In this document: one piece after another, positions 34,617 through 44,869 of the stretch
How positions within the stretch are numbered: position 1 is the stretch's first letter
Layout of the letters: each line of letters begins with the position of its first letter
Source: Populus alba
Lineage: Eukaryota > Streptophyta > Magnoliopsida > Malpighiales > Salicaceae
Length of the DNA stretch: 64,000 nt
Assembly (NCBI RefSeq): GCF_005239225.2
Contig: NC_133289.1
Span: 4,161,501-4,225,500, forward strand
Reading direction: 5' to 3'
Notes under the pieces: model-generated
What the model was told of the DNA's origin: nothing
The model's input: only the letters and a program-made list of their open reading frames with translations
The model's database searches: none
Program-made: the position numbers and the translations under genes

Positions 34617-36230
34617 TCACGACAAAAGCACCTCCTTCACCAATTTGTCTAAATTCATAGACGATGAACCACTTGGACCATTGGCCTCCTCTGCTAGTTT
34701 TTTCCACTCCATGGCTTTCTTCTTCATGCTCTTACCTTTCTCTCCCTCCATCAACTCTCTCACAAGCTTCTCCACTTTATCTCTTTTCACATTGTTATCA
34801 ATCTCCATTCCAATTCCCCACTCAGAGCATGTGTACCTACAGTTTGTTTGCTGATCAGCAAAGAATGGCCAACAAAGCATAGGCACACCAGAAGAAATGC
34901 TCTCAATTGTTGAACCCCATCCACTATGTGTTAGGAAACCTCCTATTGATGGGTGGTTGAGGACTTCCTCTTGCGGACACCAACTACAAATAAAGCTTCT
35001 TTCCTTGGTTTCTTGAGTGAATTCTGGAGGCAATATCTTGGAGTCGCCAGTGACCATATCAGGCCTTATTATCCATAAAAATGGATGGCCACTTTTAGCA
35101 AGTCCCATGCCAAATTCAACGAGCTGTTCCTTCGTGACGGTTGTTATGCTACCAAAATTCACATATATTACTGACTTGGGTTTGTTGGAATCAAGCCATT
35201 GGAGACACTCAACCTCTTCTTTCCAAAGATTGCATCCAATAGAACTTAGATATACTTCTTGAATCTGATTGAGAAGCAATTGTAGTGGACCGATCGTATA
35301 GACTCGAGGAAACATAGAGTAAAGGGCATTCAGAACTTCTTGCTCCAAAACATCAAAAGTATGGAAAATAACAGCAGAACCTTCAGAAGCCCGCCCAGTA
35401 CATTCCTAGCAGTATTTAAACATAAGATCATTTGGATCTGTTGTACGAACAAAACTTGGAAGGTCTCTTAGCCTTATATCTCTCATTCCTGGGATCCAAT
35501 CTACAACTTTGTCCAAGTAGCCATTACTTAAAAAGCTCTCATCTGCAACAAAAAAAATAAAATTGAATTCATATATTAGCTTTTTGATTAAAGGTAATGC
35601 AACGTCAATGAATAAAAATGACCTTTTTCCCTTGTTCACGGACCATACAATGAACTAGTAGAAAATCTTAATCAAAATACATATAGTTACATTTTTTTTT
35701 TCCGTGATCATACCTTTCAGTGGTGTAAGACCTTTTTCTCGGAGTGCTTGAAATTGTTTAAATCCCATGAAGCTGGAAGCAGAGATGGTGAAGAACAAAG
35801 CAATCGGAATTTGGCGCATCTCAGCAGCATCGATAGCGACGGGCATGAAACCATCAGAGACGATGCAAGTCACTGGGGGCACATTAGAAGATGCTGAATC
35901 ATTAAGCTTGTCAAGCAGGTCATTAAACGGAGCTAATAAGTTCTTCTTGGCAGCCTCACAAAGTGCAGCGACATCTTGGGTTTCATTCTCATTTGAAGGA
36001 GGGAGGCCATCTGGAATGGATTCAAACCGAAAATCGGGCACGCCATTCATGGCATCAGGACCTCTAGATTTAAGCAAACGTTTATGATTAAACTCTGTGT
36101 TGACAAAGGTTATGTGAAAACCTTTGTAATGTAGTAATTTTGATAGCTTAAGCATTGACTTAATGTGGCTCTGAGCTGGGCCGGGAATGCAAACTGCATG
36201 AGGCTTGTCAGCTAAAATATTAAAAATCAT
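34617..36230 (-). pseudogene. UGT85A-type beta3, single nonsense codon
   Basis: Exon 1 is 35714-36230 (517 nt), the intron 35543-35713, exon 2 34617-35542 (926 nt), exactly the beta1 architecture. Splice sites, His22, Asp126 and the PSPG box (HSGWGS) are intact. One change breaks it: codon 218, Leu TTG in beta1, is TAG (35,406-35,408 on the minus strand). Translation would stop before the C-terminal sugar-binding domain. Residues around 224 are ASEGSAV, as in the alpha genes. The lesion is so small that it could be recent, polymorphic or a sequencing error. Confidence 0.9.
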
Positions 36231-36306
36231 CTCTCTAATTCTTTGTTTCTTACTTTCTTTCTATATTTGCTCTATATATTGCCTACACAATATAGAGATT
36301 CTGTCC

Positions 36307-36314
36307 CTATATAG
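36307..36314 (-). promoter_or_regulatory. TATA box of beta3
   Basis: CTATATAG about 80 bp upstream of the beta3 start codon, as in beta1 and beta2. Confidence 0.5.
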
Positions 36315-36479
36315 AGCAAAGCTACAATTTTTGTACGTGTATACACCCAATGAAAGGTAAGGGTGTTTTTATAAGGAAAAAGTTGGAACTCGGATTGAGT
36401 TTTTTTTTTTTTTTTTAAATGATATTGTTTTCTTAAAAAAATAAATTAAAAACTACGTTTTTTTTTTTTTGGATATAAA

Positions 36480-36820
36480 TTTACTAAAACATTGACTAGA
36501 TTGCTTAGGTCGCAAATTCTCATCAAATCACTCAAGTTTCATCGATGAACTTGTTCAACCATTCAAAACAAAACTTAGCTAGGGGTGAACTCCAAGTTAA
36601 CGGATCATTGAATGAAACCACTGAGTTAAGATTTTATAACTATGCTGTCTGTTATAAAAGAACGAAGGAGGACAGATCAATTAATATTCTTCCCAGAAGC
36701 GAAGAGAGGTTCACTGTGTCCAATCACACACCTTCAACATCTGAAGGTTTTTTTTTTATATATATAAAGAATCAGGGCTGTCAATTATTATCTTTGCAAA
36801 AGATTGTTGTTAGTTGTTAG
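36480..36820. repeat. copy D of the beta upstream flank (P segment only)
   Basis: Carries 'ccactgagttaagatttta' at about 36,619 and neighbouring sequence, then breaks off before the S segment. Followed within 400 bp by a second, fuller copy. Confidence 0.6.
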
Positions 36821-37081
36821 TGTTGGAAAGTGTGGTAGTGATTATTTTTTTAAAATATTTTTTATTTAAAAAGTATATTAATATAATAATATAATGTGTG
36901 ATTAACTTATTGATTACAAGACATATTAAACTAACATAACATATATTATTTTTATGACAAATCATGGTCTTTAAAAAATATGAAACTCTTTTAATTAAAG
37001 ATGGGTTAACTTGAATTTATTAAATTTTATTAAAATAATGTTATTTTATTAAAAATAAATAAATAAATTGAAATAACATTG

Positions 37082-37121
<40 letters not shown>

Positions 37122-37620
37122 CATAAAACATTGACTAGATTATTTAGGCCGCAAATTCTCATAAACCACTCAAGTTTGATCGATCAACTTCTTCAACAAT
37201 TCAAAACCAAACTCAGCCCCGGCTGAACTCCGAGTTAACGGGTCATCGAATAAAACCTCTGAGTTAAGATTTCATAAGAAAGGAGGACAGATCATCAATT
37301 TCATCTTCTTCGTAGAAGCGAAGAGAGGTTCATTGTGTCCAATCACATCTTGGCAAATATTCTCACCAATATTGGCAAAGTCATAAAGGCACGAATATTC
37401 TCACCAATATTACCATTTCATCTGGGTTGAAATCACTGCAAAAATATTAAACTAATGATTGCTTGATATTAATTTTCCCCAAGGACAAAACATCATATTC
37501 ACGTCCAATGGTTCAATGAATTTGGGTTCCTGCTGACTGAATCCTTCACAAACACTACACGCCACGCTTCTTTTCATGAAAAATCTTGTGAAATTAATGT
37601 TGCTCTTCCTTCCAAGTGAT
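36821..37620. repeat. copy E of the beta upstream flank (AT region, P and S)
   Basis: Positions 36,840-37,130 match 26,000-26,300; the P segment near 37,240 is partly deleted; the S segment spans about 37,460-37,610. Together with copy D this shows a local tandem duplication upstream of beta3. Confidence 0.65.
37083..37120. repeat. (AT)n microsatellite
   Basis: About 18 AT units at the position equivalent to 26,246-26,286. Confidence 0.9.
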
Positions 37621-37763
37621 TTTTAGAATATTATTTATCTTGAAAAAAATATTAAATTGTTTTTTTAGTATTTTTCATGATTTTAATATATTTATATAAA
37701 AAATAAATAAATTTGAGATCATATTAAATCTACTCATATCAATCTGAGTTAATATGTTAAATA

Positions 37764-38052
37764 TGTTAGAGAATAATATAAATTATATCCTGGAACCTCA
37801 GCTAACAGTTTAAACTATTGTATTGAGATGATTCTCTAACATGGTATCATAGCCTTAATGACCAAGTGGTCACGAGTTCGAATCTCACAACCCCCATTTA
37901 TTTGGTAAAAATTAAGCATAAGGTAATGTAAGCATGTGCAAGTTTCAAGCCTAAAGGGCTTTCACTTGAAGGGTGTGTTAGAGAATAATATAAATTATAT
38001 CCTGAACCTCACCTAACAACTTAAGCTATTGAGTTGAGATGGTTCTCTGACA
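37764..38052 (+). mobile_element. TRIM retrotransposon, 289 bp, complete
   Basis: Two direct terminal repeats, TGTTAGAGAATAAT...TCTCTAACA (37,764-37,841, 78 bp) and TGTTAGAGAATAAT...TCTCTGACA (37,976-38,052, 77 bp). TGGTATCATAGCC directly follows the first; it resembles the initiator-Met tRNA primer-binding site TGGTATCAGAGC. A short purine tract 'gaaggg' precedes the second. The target duplication is AAATA (37,759-37,763 and 38,053-38,057), and the homologous sites near 1,080 and 27,035 are unoccupied. It has no coding capacity. Confidence 0.92.
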
Positions 38053-38353
38053 AAATACACGACCTGAATCATAAGAATATAATAACTTTATATAAATAAA
38101 ATCAAAACAAAATATGATGTTCATTTCCCAAACAACCCAATATATATTAAATGATGAAATTGAAAATAAAATAATTAAAACATAAGAAGAAAAAAAAAAA
38201 AGACTTGAGTCAACCCAAAAATAATATATCAAACCCATAACTCGAATTATAATGTTAAGATAACCTCATAGAAAGTAAATTGAAATAAATTATAAAGTCT
38301 AATTTTCAATCTACCTATCTACTTAATGTTAAATGATAAAATTAAGAAAAAAT

Positions 38354-38380
38354 TACACACACACACACACACACACACAC
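38354..38380. repeat. (AC)n microsatellite
   Basis: About 13 AC units. It lies where the right arm of the fold-back repeat begins in the beta1 and beta2 flanks. Confidence 0.9.
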
Positions 38381-38647
38381 ATAACCTGAGTAAATCCAGT
38401 TAAACCCATCAAACTTATAACTCAGATCATGAGACTAAAATAATATTATAGAAAGTAAATTGTAAAAATAACTTGAATCAACATGTCAAACTTGCAACCC
38501 GGATCATTATACTGAAATAATCTCATATAAAACTAATTATTAAATTATAAAATTTAATTATCAATTAATTTAAAAAAAAAAAAAACAGAGAGAGGATGCT
38601 ATAGACATTTGCATAGTGAATGTCATCCTATTATTTGGGATGAGTAT

Positions 38648-40447
38648 TGTCGCGGGGGGCGCGACGTCGTCTGGCGACAATGAAGGCTCTTTGTCGTGCC
38701 TTCTGATGAGAGGTGTGGTGTGTTGGGAAGGTTTTTCGGATTTAATCATAAAATTATGACTAATGTTTAGGAGTCGTCACCTAGTATTATGGTCACTAGG
38801 AACCTATGATCTACGAAAATCTAAGTAAGGGACTGGTTGTGCAAGGGAAAGACGCATCACCCCTAGTGCATCCTACCCAAGGTAAGCTGCATTGTTGTTT
38901 AATTGCTTTTTATTGGTCTTTCTAAGGCTCAAGGTAGATCTCTCTTCATGAGAGAGTCTCTACTTTATTGGGTTAAATCCTAACTGTTCTAAAGTCTAAA
39001 TTTTAACATCGCATTTCTACACCTTGTATCTTTAATACCCGAGGGTGTACTTTATCGTGTAATTTTACAACCCACAAATATTAAAGTCTACATCTGAATC
39101 CTAAAAAAATTTAAAAAAGATTTTTGACATGTTGGCCAAATACTAATGGATAATCATAAACTGGTAACGATATCCATTTTTGGATTTTTTTTTCAAACAT
39201 GAAAAAGATGCAATTTTTGTTTTTTTAAGAAAAATATACTTGGAAAAATTTTAGGATTTGGTCGTATGCAATAAAAAAATATTTTTTAAAAAAAATGTTT
39301 TGATTTTTTTAAAAAATATTTCGGAGAAAACCGGGTATTTTAATACCAGATTTGTATTTTACAATGTAATTATACAACCTGATATATGCAAAATTGGTAG
39401 AAAAATATTTGAGAAAATCACAAATTTTTTTCAAAGGATTTTTTGATTTTTTTTTTTGTTTTTTTTTAATATAATAATAACATATAATATATTATTATAT
39501 TGATACATTAAAAAATTTTATGTTGCACAGTTGTAGAATGTGAACAGTTACTGTTCACGTTCTGCATGCAACCAAATGGTTGCAGAAGTTGGAGATGGGC
39601 GAAGAAGAAGGCTACTGGGCACGGTGGTGATCTGGCCACGGAGGACGTCGTGCGTTGGTGAGACCGGCGGTTGCTAGTGGCAGAGCAGGAAGAAAGAAGG
39701 AGAAGAAAATTTGCAGGAGAGAGAGAGGGACCAGCGGTGTATGCTTTGCCGTTGGTGAGGAGTTAAGGCGACCGCTGGTAGTGGAGATGGTGAGGGGCTG
39801 GCGTGATGAAGGTAGCTGAGGTTGGAGCAAAGATGGTGGCTGGTGGCAAAGGAAGCAAAAGAAGAAGAAGAAAACGGGAGGGGCTGCAGAGAGGAGAGAG
39901 AAATCGAAGGTGGCTCTTGGTGGTCTGTTGGCAATTGTGTTGGGTTCCTGTGGTGTAGCTGGTGGTGGCTCCGGTTTGTTGGCTGGAACGGCGGGGAGAG
40001 AGATGGAGGGAAAAAAACTACAGAAATGGGGCAAAAGGGCTGGTTTTTGGCTAATTTTGGACCCAATTTTCTCCTCCCTTAGGCCATCAACTCCGCCTCT
40101 ATTTATAGGTGGTGGAAGAGGGTAATCTCGTCTTTACCGGGGTAAAATTTCAGCCCTTGATTCTTTTAGGAAGGATTCAAACCGTTGGCTCAAAGTAGGC
40201 ATAGGGCACTGTCAAATCTGTAGAAAAAGCTGTCTGAGTTGGCATGTTTACGTCGGCGCTACTTGGTTGCCATTCAGACTAAACTATTCACATGGGGGTG
40301 TAGAGTGACTGTAGAGGATCATTTCCGTGCAAGTTTGGTTAAATTTGATGGATGTTTGGTGCATTAAATGCACCTGAAAAGTAGGCAACCAGACCAACTT
40401 TAACCGGGTAAAAGAAGAAGACAATGAACAGTGTCGTCTGGTCCTCT
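38648..40447 (-). mobile_element. large LTR fragment, probable Ty3/Gypsy type, minus strand
   Basis: On the minus strand it ends CCCCCGCGACA at 38,648 and carries 'taggtggcgactcc' and 'ctagtgaccataatac' like the LTRs at 12,102-14,812 and 30,236-32,435. A TATA box (40,101-40,110) precedes a purine-rich leader read on the minus strand. The left flank 'gggatgagta' matches 11,888-11,897, so the insertion point is clear, but the other end fuses directly to beta-type 3' flank at about 40,448 and no target duplication is found. The 5' end of the LTR is therefore truncated. Confidence 0.65.
40101..40110 (-). promoter_or_regulatory. TATA box inside the minus-strand LTR
   Basis: The complement of 'atttataggt' reads ACCTATAAAT, followed on the minus strand by a long pyrimidine/purine-biased leader, as in the sister LTRs. 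Confidence 0.45.
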
Positions 40448-40988
40448 TTTGAACTCAAAAAACTCAATTATACAAAATAAAATTTTAAAGACCAAATTAC
40501 AAGTTTATAAAAAAATAAAAACACTGTTGAAATCCAAGGTGAAATATAAGAGGATGAGCAGTAATAAACATCGAAAATTGCCTAAGGAAAACCTTGGCTC
40601 TTTTAGTTTTTATAAACAATATTATTTTTGGTTTGGATTATTATCATCCCTTTTTTTATAATAAAAATTTTAGATTTATCATCGAAATTCACAAATATTG
40701 ATAAGATTCATTTAATTCAAAAAATATTGATTTATCTACATTCATATAATTGCTCTATTCTGTGTCTAAATATCATAAAATTTTATGATTTTTTTATTAC
40801 ATAACAAGCATCAATAAAGATATTTCCCATAAATGAAAGTTAAGTTATTCAACCTTTGACTTGTTAGGCGAGATTTTTCATGAAAAGAAGCGTAGCGTGT
40901 AGTGTTTGTAAGGGATTCAGTCAGCAGGAACCAAATTCATTGAACCATTTGGACGTAGATATGATGTTTTGTCCTTCGGGAACATTAA
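40448..40988. repeat. chimeric UGT-flank segment at the gap edge
   Basis: Positions 40,448-40,610 match the beta 3' flank (about 7,905-8,070). Positions 40,610-40,988 match 5,620-5,998 plus 7,024-7,090, the sequence between alpha1 and beta1, without the hAT insertion. The order is reversed relative to 5,600-8,070. The inverted S segment runs into the gap. Confidence 0.7.
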
Positions 40989-41488
40989 NNNNNNNNNNNN
41001 NNNNNNNNNNNNNNNNNNNNNNNNNNNNNNNNNNNNNNNNNNNNNNNNNNNNNNNNNNNNNNNNNNNNNNNNNNNNNNNNNNNNNNNNNNNNNNNNNNNN
41101 NNNNNNNNNNNNNNNNNNNNNNNNNNNNNNNNNNNNNNNNNNNNNNNNNNNNNNNNNNNNNNNNNNNNNNNNNNNNNNNNNNNNNNNNNNNNNNNNNNNN
41201 NNNNNNNNNNNNNNNNNNNNNNNNNNNNNNNNNNNNNNNNNNNNNNNNNNNNNNNNNNNNNNNNNNNNNNNNNNNNNNNNNNNNNNNNNNNNNNNNNNNN
41301 NNNNNNNNNNNNNNNNNNNNNNNNNNNNNNNNNNNNNNNNNNNNNNNNNNNNNNNNNNNNNNNNNNNNNNNNNNNNNNNNNNNNNNNNNNNNNNNNNNNN
41401 NNNNNNNNNNNNNNNNNNNNNNNNNNNNNNNNNNNNNNNNNNNNNNNNNNNNNNNNNNNNNNNNNNNNNNNNNNNNNNNNNNNNNNNN
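40989..41488. other. assembly gap, 500 N
   Basis: Exactly 500 N, so the size is probably nominal. It falls at the change from duplicated UGT flank to single-copy DNA; missing sequence may include further cluster copies. Confidence 0.98.
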
Positions 41489-41984
41489 AAGGTAAACGAA
41501 AAAGAAGCTTTCTTTTTTTCTTTTTCTTTCCTGGTTGACCCTTGCAAAGCAACGCTCGCGAGAAAGAAAAGAAAACACAGTTTCGTAAAGGCTTCTGATG
41601 GAGCTGGCTATGGCGTGTTTTTCAATCCACAGACATCTATTTCACATCTTAAATTGTAATTTATATAGCGAGAACTAATGCACAGATAGTCTTAATAGAT
41701 TAACGTAACAAGCAGTACTACTCAGTTTTATAAAATGTATTAGCAAAAGGAGAGGAGAGAGAGGGAAGAATGAAATTGAAGATTAAGCATTAATGATTAA
41801 TTTAGCACACAACCATAAAATATAACAAAACCCTATTGAAATTAACCAGTACAAACTGCAACCAAGGTTGATAGCTCAAACTTCAAACTCTAACTAGCTG
41901 AAAACTTAAATAGTGATCATTTAGTTGCAAATATAGTTAAATACATAGAAGCCATCACTTGAAGACCCGAAGTAAGTACATTAA

Positions 41985-42311
41985 TCAAGCTGGGATATTG
42001 TGAAATGCCAGGAAGAAGAAAAGCTCTATATCTGGAGAAGCGAAAAATGCTATGGGAGATTTCTTTGATGAGCACTTTGTAGTTGCCCTTCTCTTCATCG
42101 GAGCTGGTGGACAAGATAGGGTCTCGGGTATTTTGAATCTTTGCGCCTTCGGTGTAGAACAGCCAACAATGCCCTCGTTGCATGATTCTTCGGAGCTGGT
42201 AGCAGTAGTGCTGTGACTACAATGGAGATCCCTTGATGTTTCATCACGTTTTGTCAGAACTTCTTGCCTCTTGTAACTTGTTGATCTTCTTGTATTGTTT
42301 GACGGTGCCAT
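41985..42311 (-). CDS. SMR: SIAMESE-related (SMR) CDK inhibitor
   Basis: A 108-aa intronless protein, a usual size for the plant-specific SIM/SMR family. These nuclear proteins bind cyclin-CDK complexes, block mitosis and promote endoreduplication or cell-cycle arrest. Three family blocks occur in order: CSTPKAQRFKIP (51-62), SCPPAPMKRR (66-75) and FFASPDIELFF (89-99). The N-terminal half is Ser/Thr- and charge-rich and looks disordered. The S/T-P site at Thr53 could be phosphorylated. The chosen ATG is the first Met of the frame and gives a full-length product. The C-terminal tail after FF is short. It is not related to the neighbouring UGT cluster. Which SMR subtype it is cannot be settled here. 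Confidence 0.85.
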   Translation of the reverse strand: MAPSNNTRRSTSYKRQEVLTKRDETSRDLHCSHSTTATSSEESCNEGIVGCSTPKAQRFKIPETLSCPPAPMKRRATTKCSSKKSPIAFFASPDIELFFFLAFHNIPA

Positions 42312-44869
42312 CTGAGAACTTGATGAATAATCTTGTAATGCTAAATGAAGTCTAATAAGAAGGGCGAAAAAGAATGTAGCAGCTAGCTATAGATGTTATT
42401 TTCAGGTGGATATTGATAGATAGACTTCTTTTTGGCTTTGTGCATGTCACAGCTGAGGAAGTTTAAGAAAGAGACACTGGCTAGCTAACAGAAGCTCTCA
42501 CCTGAAAGGCATTCAAGACTTGCAAGACAGCAACAGAAACATTCCAAAACAACCATCAATAACCATTTGAAAACTTCAAAAGTTTATGAGCTAGATCAAG
42601 TAAATCCAAAATAACACCACAGCAGCAAATACCAACCACTGCCACTTGAGGAAGAGATTTATTCAAACCTCTACCAAATCATGATAGGATTGGACGCTTT
42701 TTTGGAGTAGGAAATAACTCGGAAGAACTTAAAGAAATAATTCTTTGCGATTACCTATCTCTTTCTTATAGATGATCTCCAGCTTGTAGACACCTCAGTG
42801 CGTACTGAAGGAGAATCAGCAAGGCTTAATTTTCCATATATAAAGTCTTGCAACTTTTAATAACAGAGATAAGGCTTGAGTAGTAAAGAATCAAATGGTA
42901 TTATTTGATGTGGGACAATGGGAGGTGCTTGAGATTATTGTTTTTCCCTTCACTTTATGCTTAATTCAGAATGGGTGAAAGTGTGTAAGCCTTTTCCTCT
43001 TTCTAAAGCATCAAATCAATTTATTATTGCATTTGAGAGGAAATGCTACGCGTAATCGTGCCGTGTGTACTGTGGCGAATTGGCTGCCCTTCTTACTGAA
43101 TCCTGCGTATGAAGGACGAACAAGATTTATCCACGCAAAGATTTACGTTTTTATCTCTTTAATCAAACATGTTTATGTGTTTTTGTATCTATTTGCACTA
43201 ACCAAAACATAACCTCAATGATTTAAAAGCAAAATGTGCAACAACTTGCTACGTTTATTTCTGTTTTTTCTTTTCCAAAAAAGAAAAAAAATGGAAGATG
43301 GATGTAGCTCTTTAATCCCCCATTAACATTACTCAGACTCTTAACAGTAAAATACAGTCTTTTTTTCTTGGTTACAAGAGAGCAGGGACTTGTAGATAGA
43401 AGGGAAAGCAGAGCGAATAAATAAAGAAAAACAATAAAATTATTTCCCTCCAAAAAGACAACTGAATAATTAGGCTGCTTCAAAGCAACCCAGAATCTCA
43501 GGCTTTCGGCAAAGGTCTGCTTGAATGTTGGTAAGAAGGCCCACTGATTATGATGATGTAGCTTGGATACTGCGGAAAAAACAGCTTCGATGGGCCAGTC
43601 ATCAACAAAAAGTTTATGGGCCGGGCTTCAAGCCCTTTCACATGCTTCGCTCCAAAGATAAGTCCAGGCAGTTGCTGGTAGAAAAAGTACTTGGAAGTCT
43701 TGGATGAGGCAATTGCTTACAAGTTTCAGGCCGAGTACCGTAGATCTTTTACCATTATATGACAGTTTGATAAAAAAAAAATTAAGAAAAATGAGACGGG
43801 TTATAAAAATATTAGAAAAATATCATCTTCAAACACAATTGTTATTGAAAATATTATTTATTTTTAATTCATGTCTTTCAAAATAATTAACATATACAAA
43901 AAGCTAAGATTATGTGAAGATGTTATGTCTAAAAATAAAGATTCAAAATATAATAGCTAAAAAAGAAATAGGAGATAAGATTAAGGTGATGCGGTATGAG
44001 AAAAAAAATGGGAAGAAAAAAAAAAGGGTTATTAGAAACATTGAGATTTTGTTTTTTTCTTACCTAATATTATTAGAAAAATCTTAATGAGACACTTATA
44101 ACTATACTTTAAAAGACTATCGAATGAGATCGTAATTAATTAAAGAATTTATTTGAGATTGATTTAGACTTAATTATGACCTCATTTAATGATTTTTCAA
44201 TATATAATAAGAATTTTGTTATCGATATTTTTCTAATAACAACTATTGTGTCAAAAATAGGATCCTAATATATCCTCAAAGACATTTTTTTTATTATTAT
44301 TATCATTTCTCTCTCCTACTATGTTACTTTTTATTTCATCTTTCTTTCTTGACCTGTTTAGATTAATTAATTTACAAATGATATACAAAATGACTAAACA
44401 GCCAATAAAAATCACATTGAAAAATATAATCATGTTAGAAAATGTTATTTTTCAAATATTTCTCTAACGTATTTCATTATCCTAGAAATTTTAACAAACT
44501 TCAAGTACCATGAGGAGAGAAGTGCCACGCATGGCATAGATTCCAAAGGTTGACTACCCCAATGATTTGATTTTTCTGGCATATTCGATATCAGAGAAAA
44601 GAAAGATGAGAAAGCCACAGCAAAAAAAGCATTAGCCATTACATCAATTGCATCCGAATCAAAGTTCACATTGCAAATATGGCATCCCAGAATGCATATG
44701 AAGTTGCATTTTAATTTCAACTAAGATCTCAATGGAACTTTCTTCTTACAGAATCGATGTTCATGCAGTTGGGGGAAGCAGGTGTCTATCAAGGGAAGTG
44801 CTAAATTGTACCACCATGCAGTGTTAGTTCTACTATACAAATTATAGTGGAAAAGGTTTTGACTGATCT
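42312..44869. other. spacer between SMR and SD3-1-like genes
   Basis: Probably includes the SMR promoter and 5' UTR (a 'ccatatataaag' stretch lies near 42,835) and the receptor gene's 3' region. Scattered short open frames lack recognisable domains. No RNA gene seen. Confidence 0.4.

Larger units (their letters stand above)
27631..36420. repeat. tandem segmental duplication, unit 2
   Basis: Repeats unit 1 in the same order: alpha promoter block, AT spacer, Copia composite, gamma2, beta 3' flank, beta3. It contains an extra 2,200-bp solo LTR and lacks the LINE-like insert. Similarity continues into the beta3 upstream region to about 38,645, with rearrangement from about 36,420. Confidence 0.85.

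Noticed and set aside
37860..37890. Possible tRNA gene from 'ggtcacgagttcgaatctc'
   Set aside because: No cloverleaf can be formed; the stretch is inside the TRIM internal region.
39612..40066. Overlapping Pro/Ser-rich minus-strand frames of 130-140 codons
   Set aside because: They lie in the leader of the minus-strand LTR, and the two frames are equally open, which indicates biased composition rather than coding.
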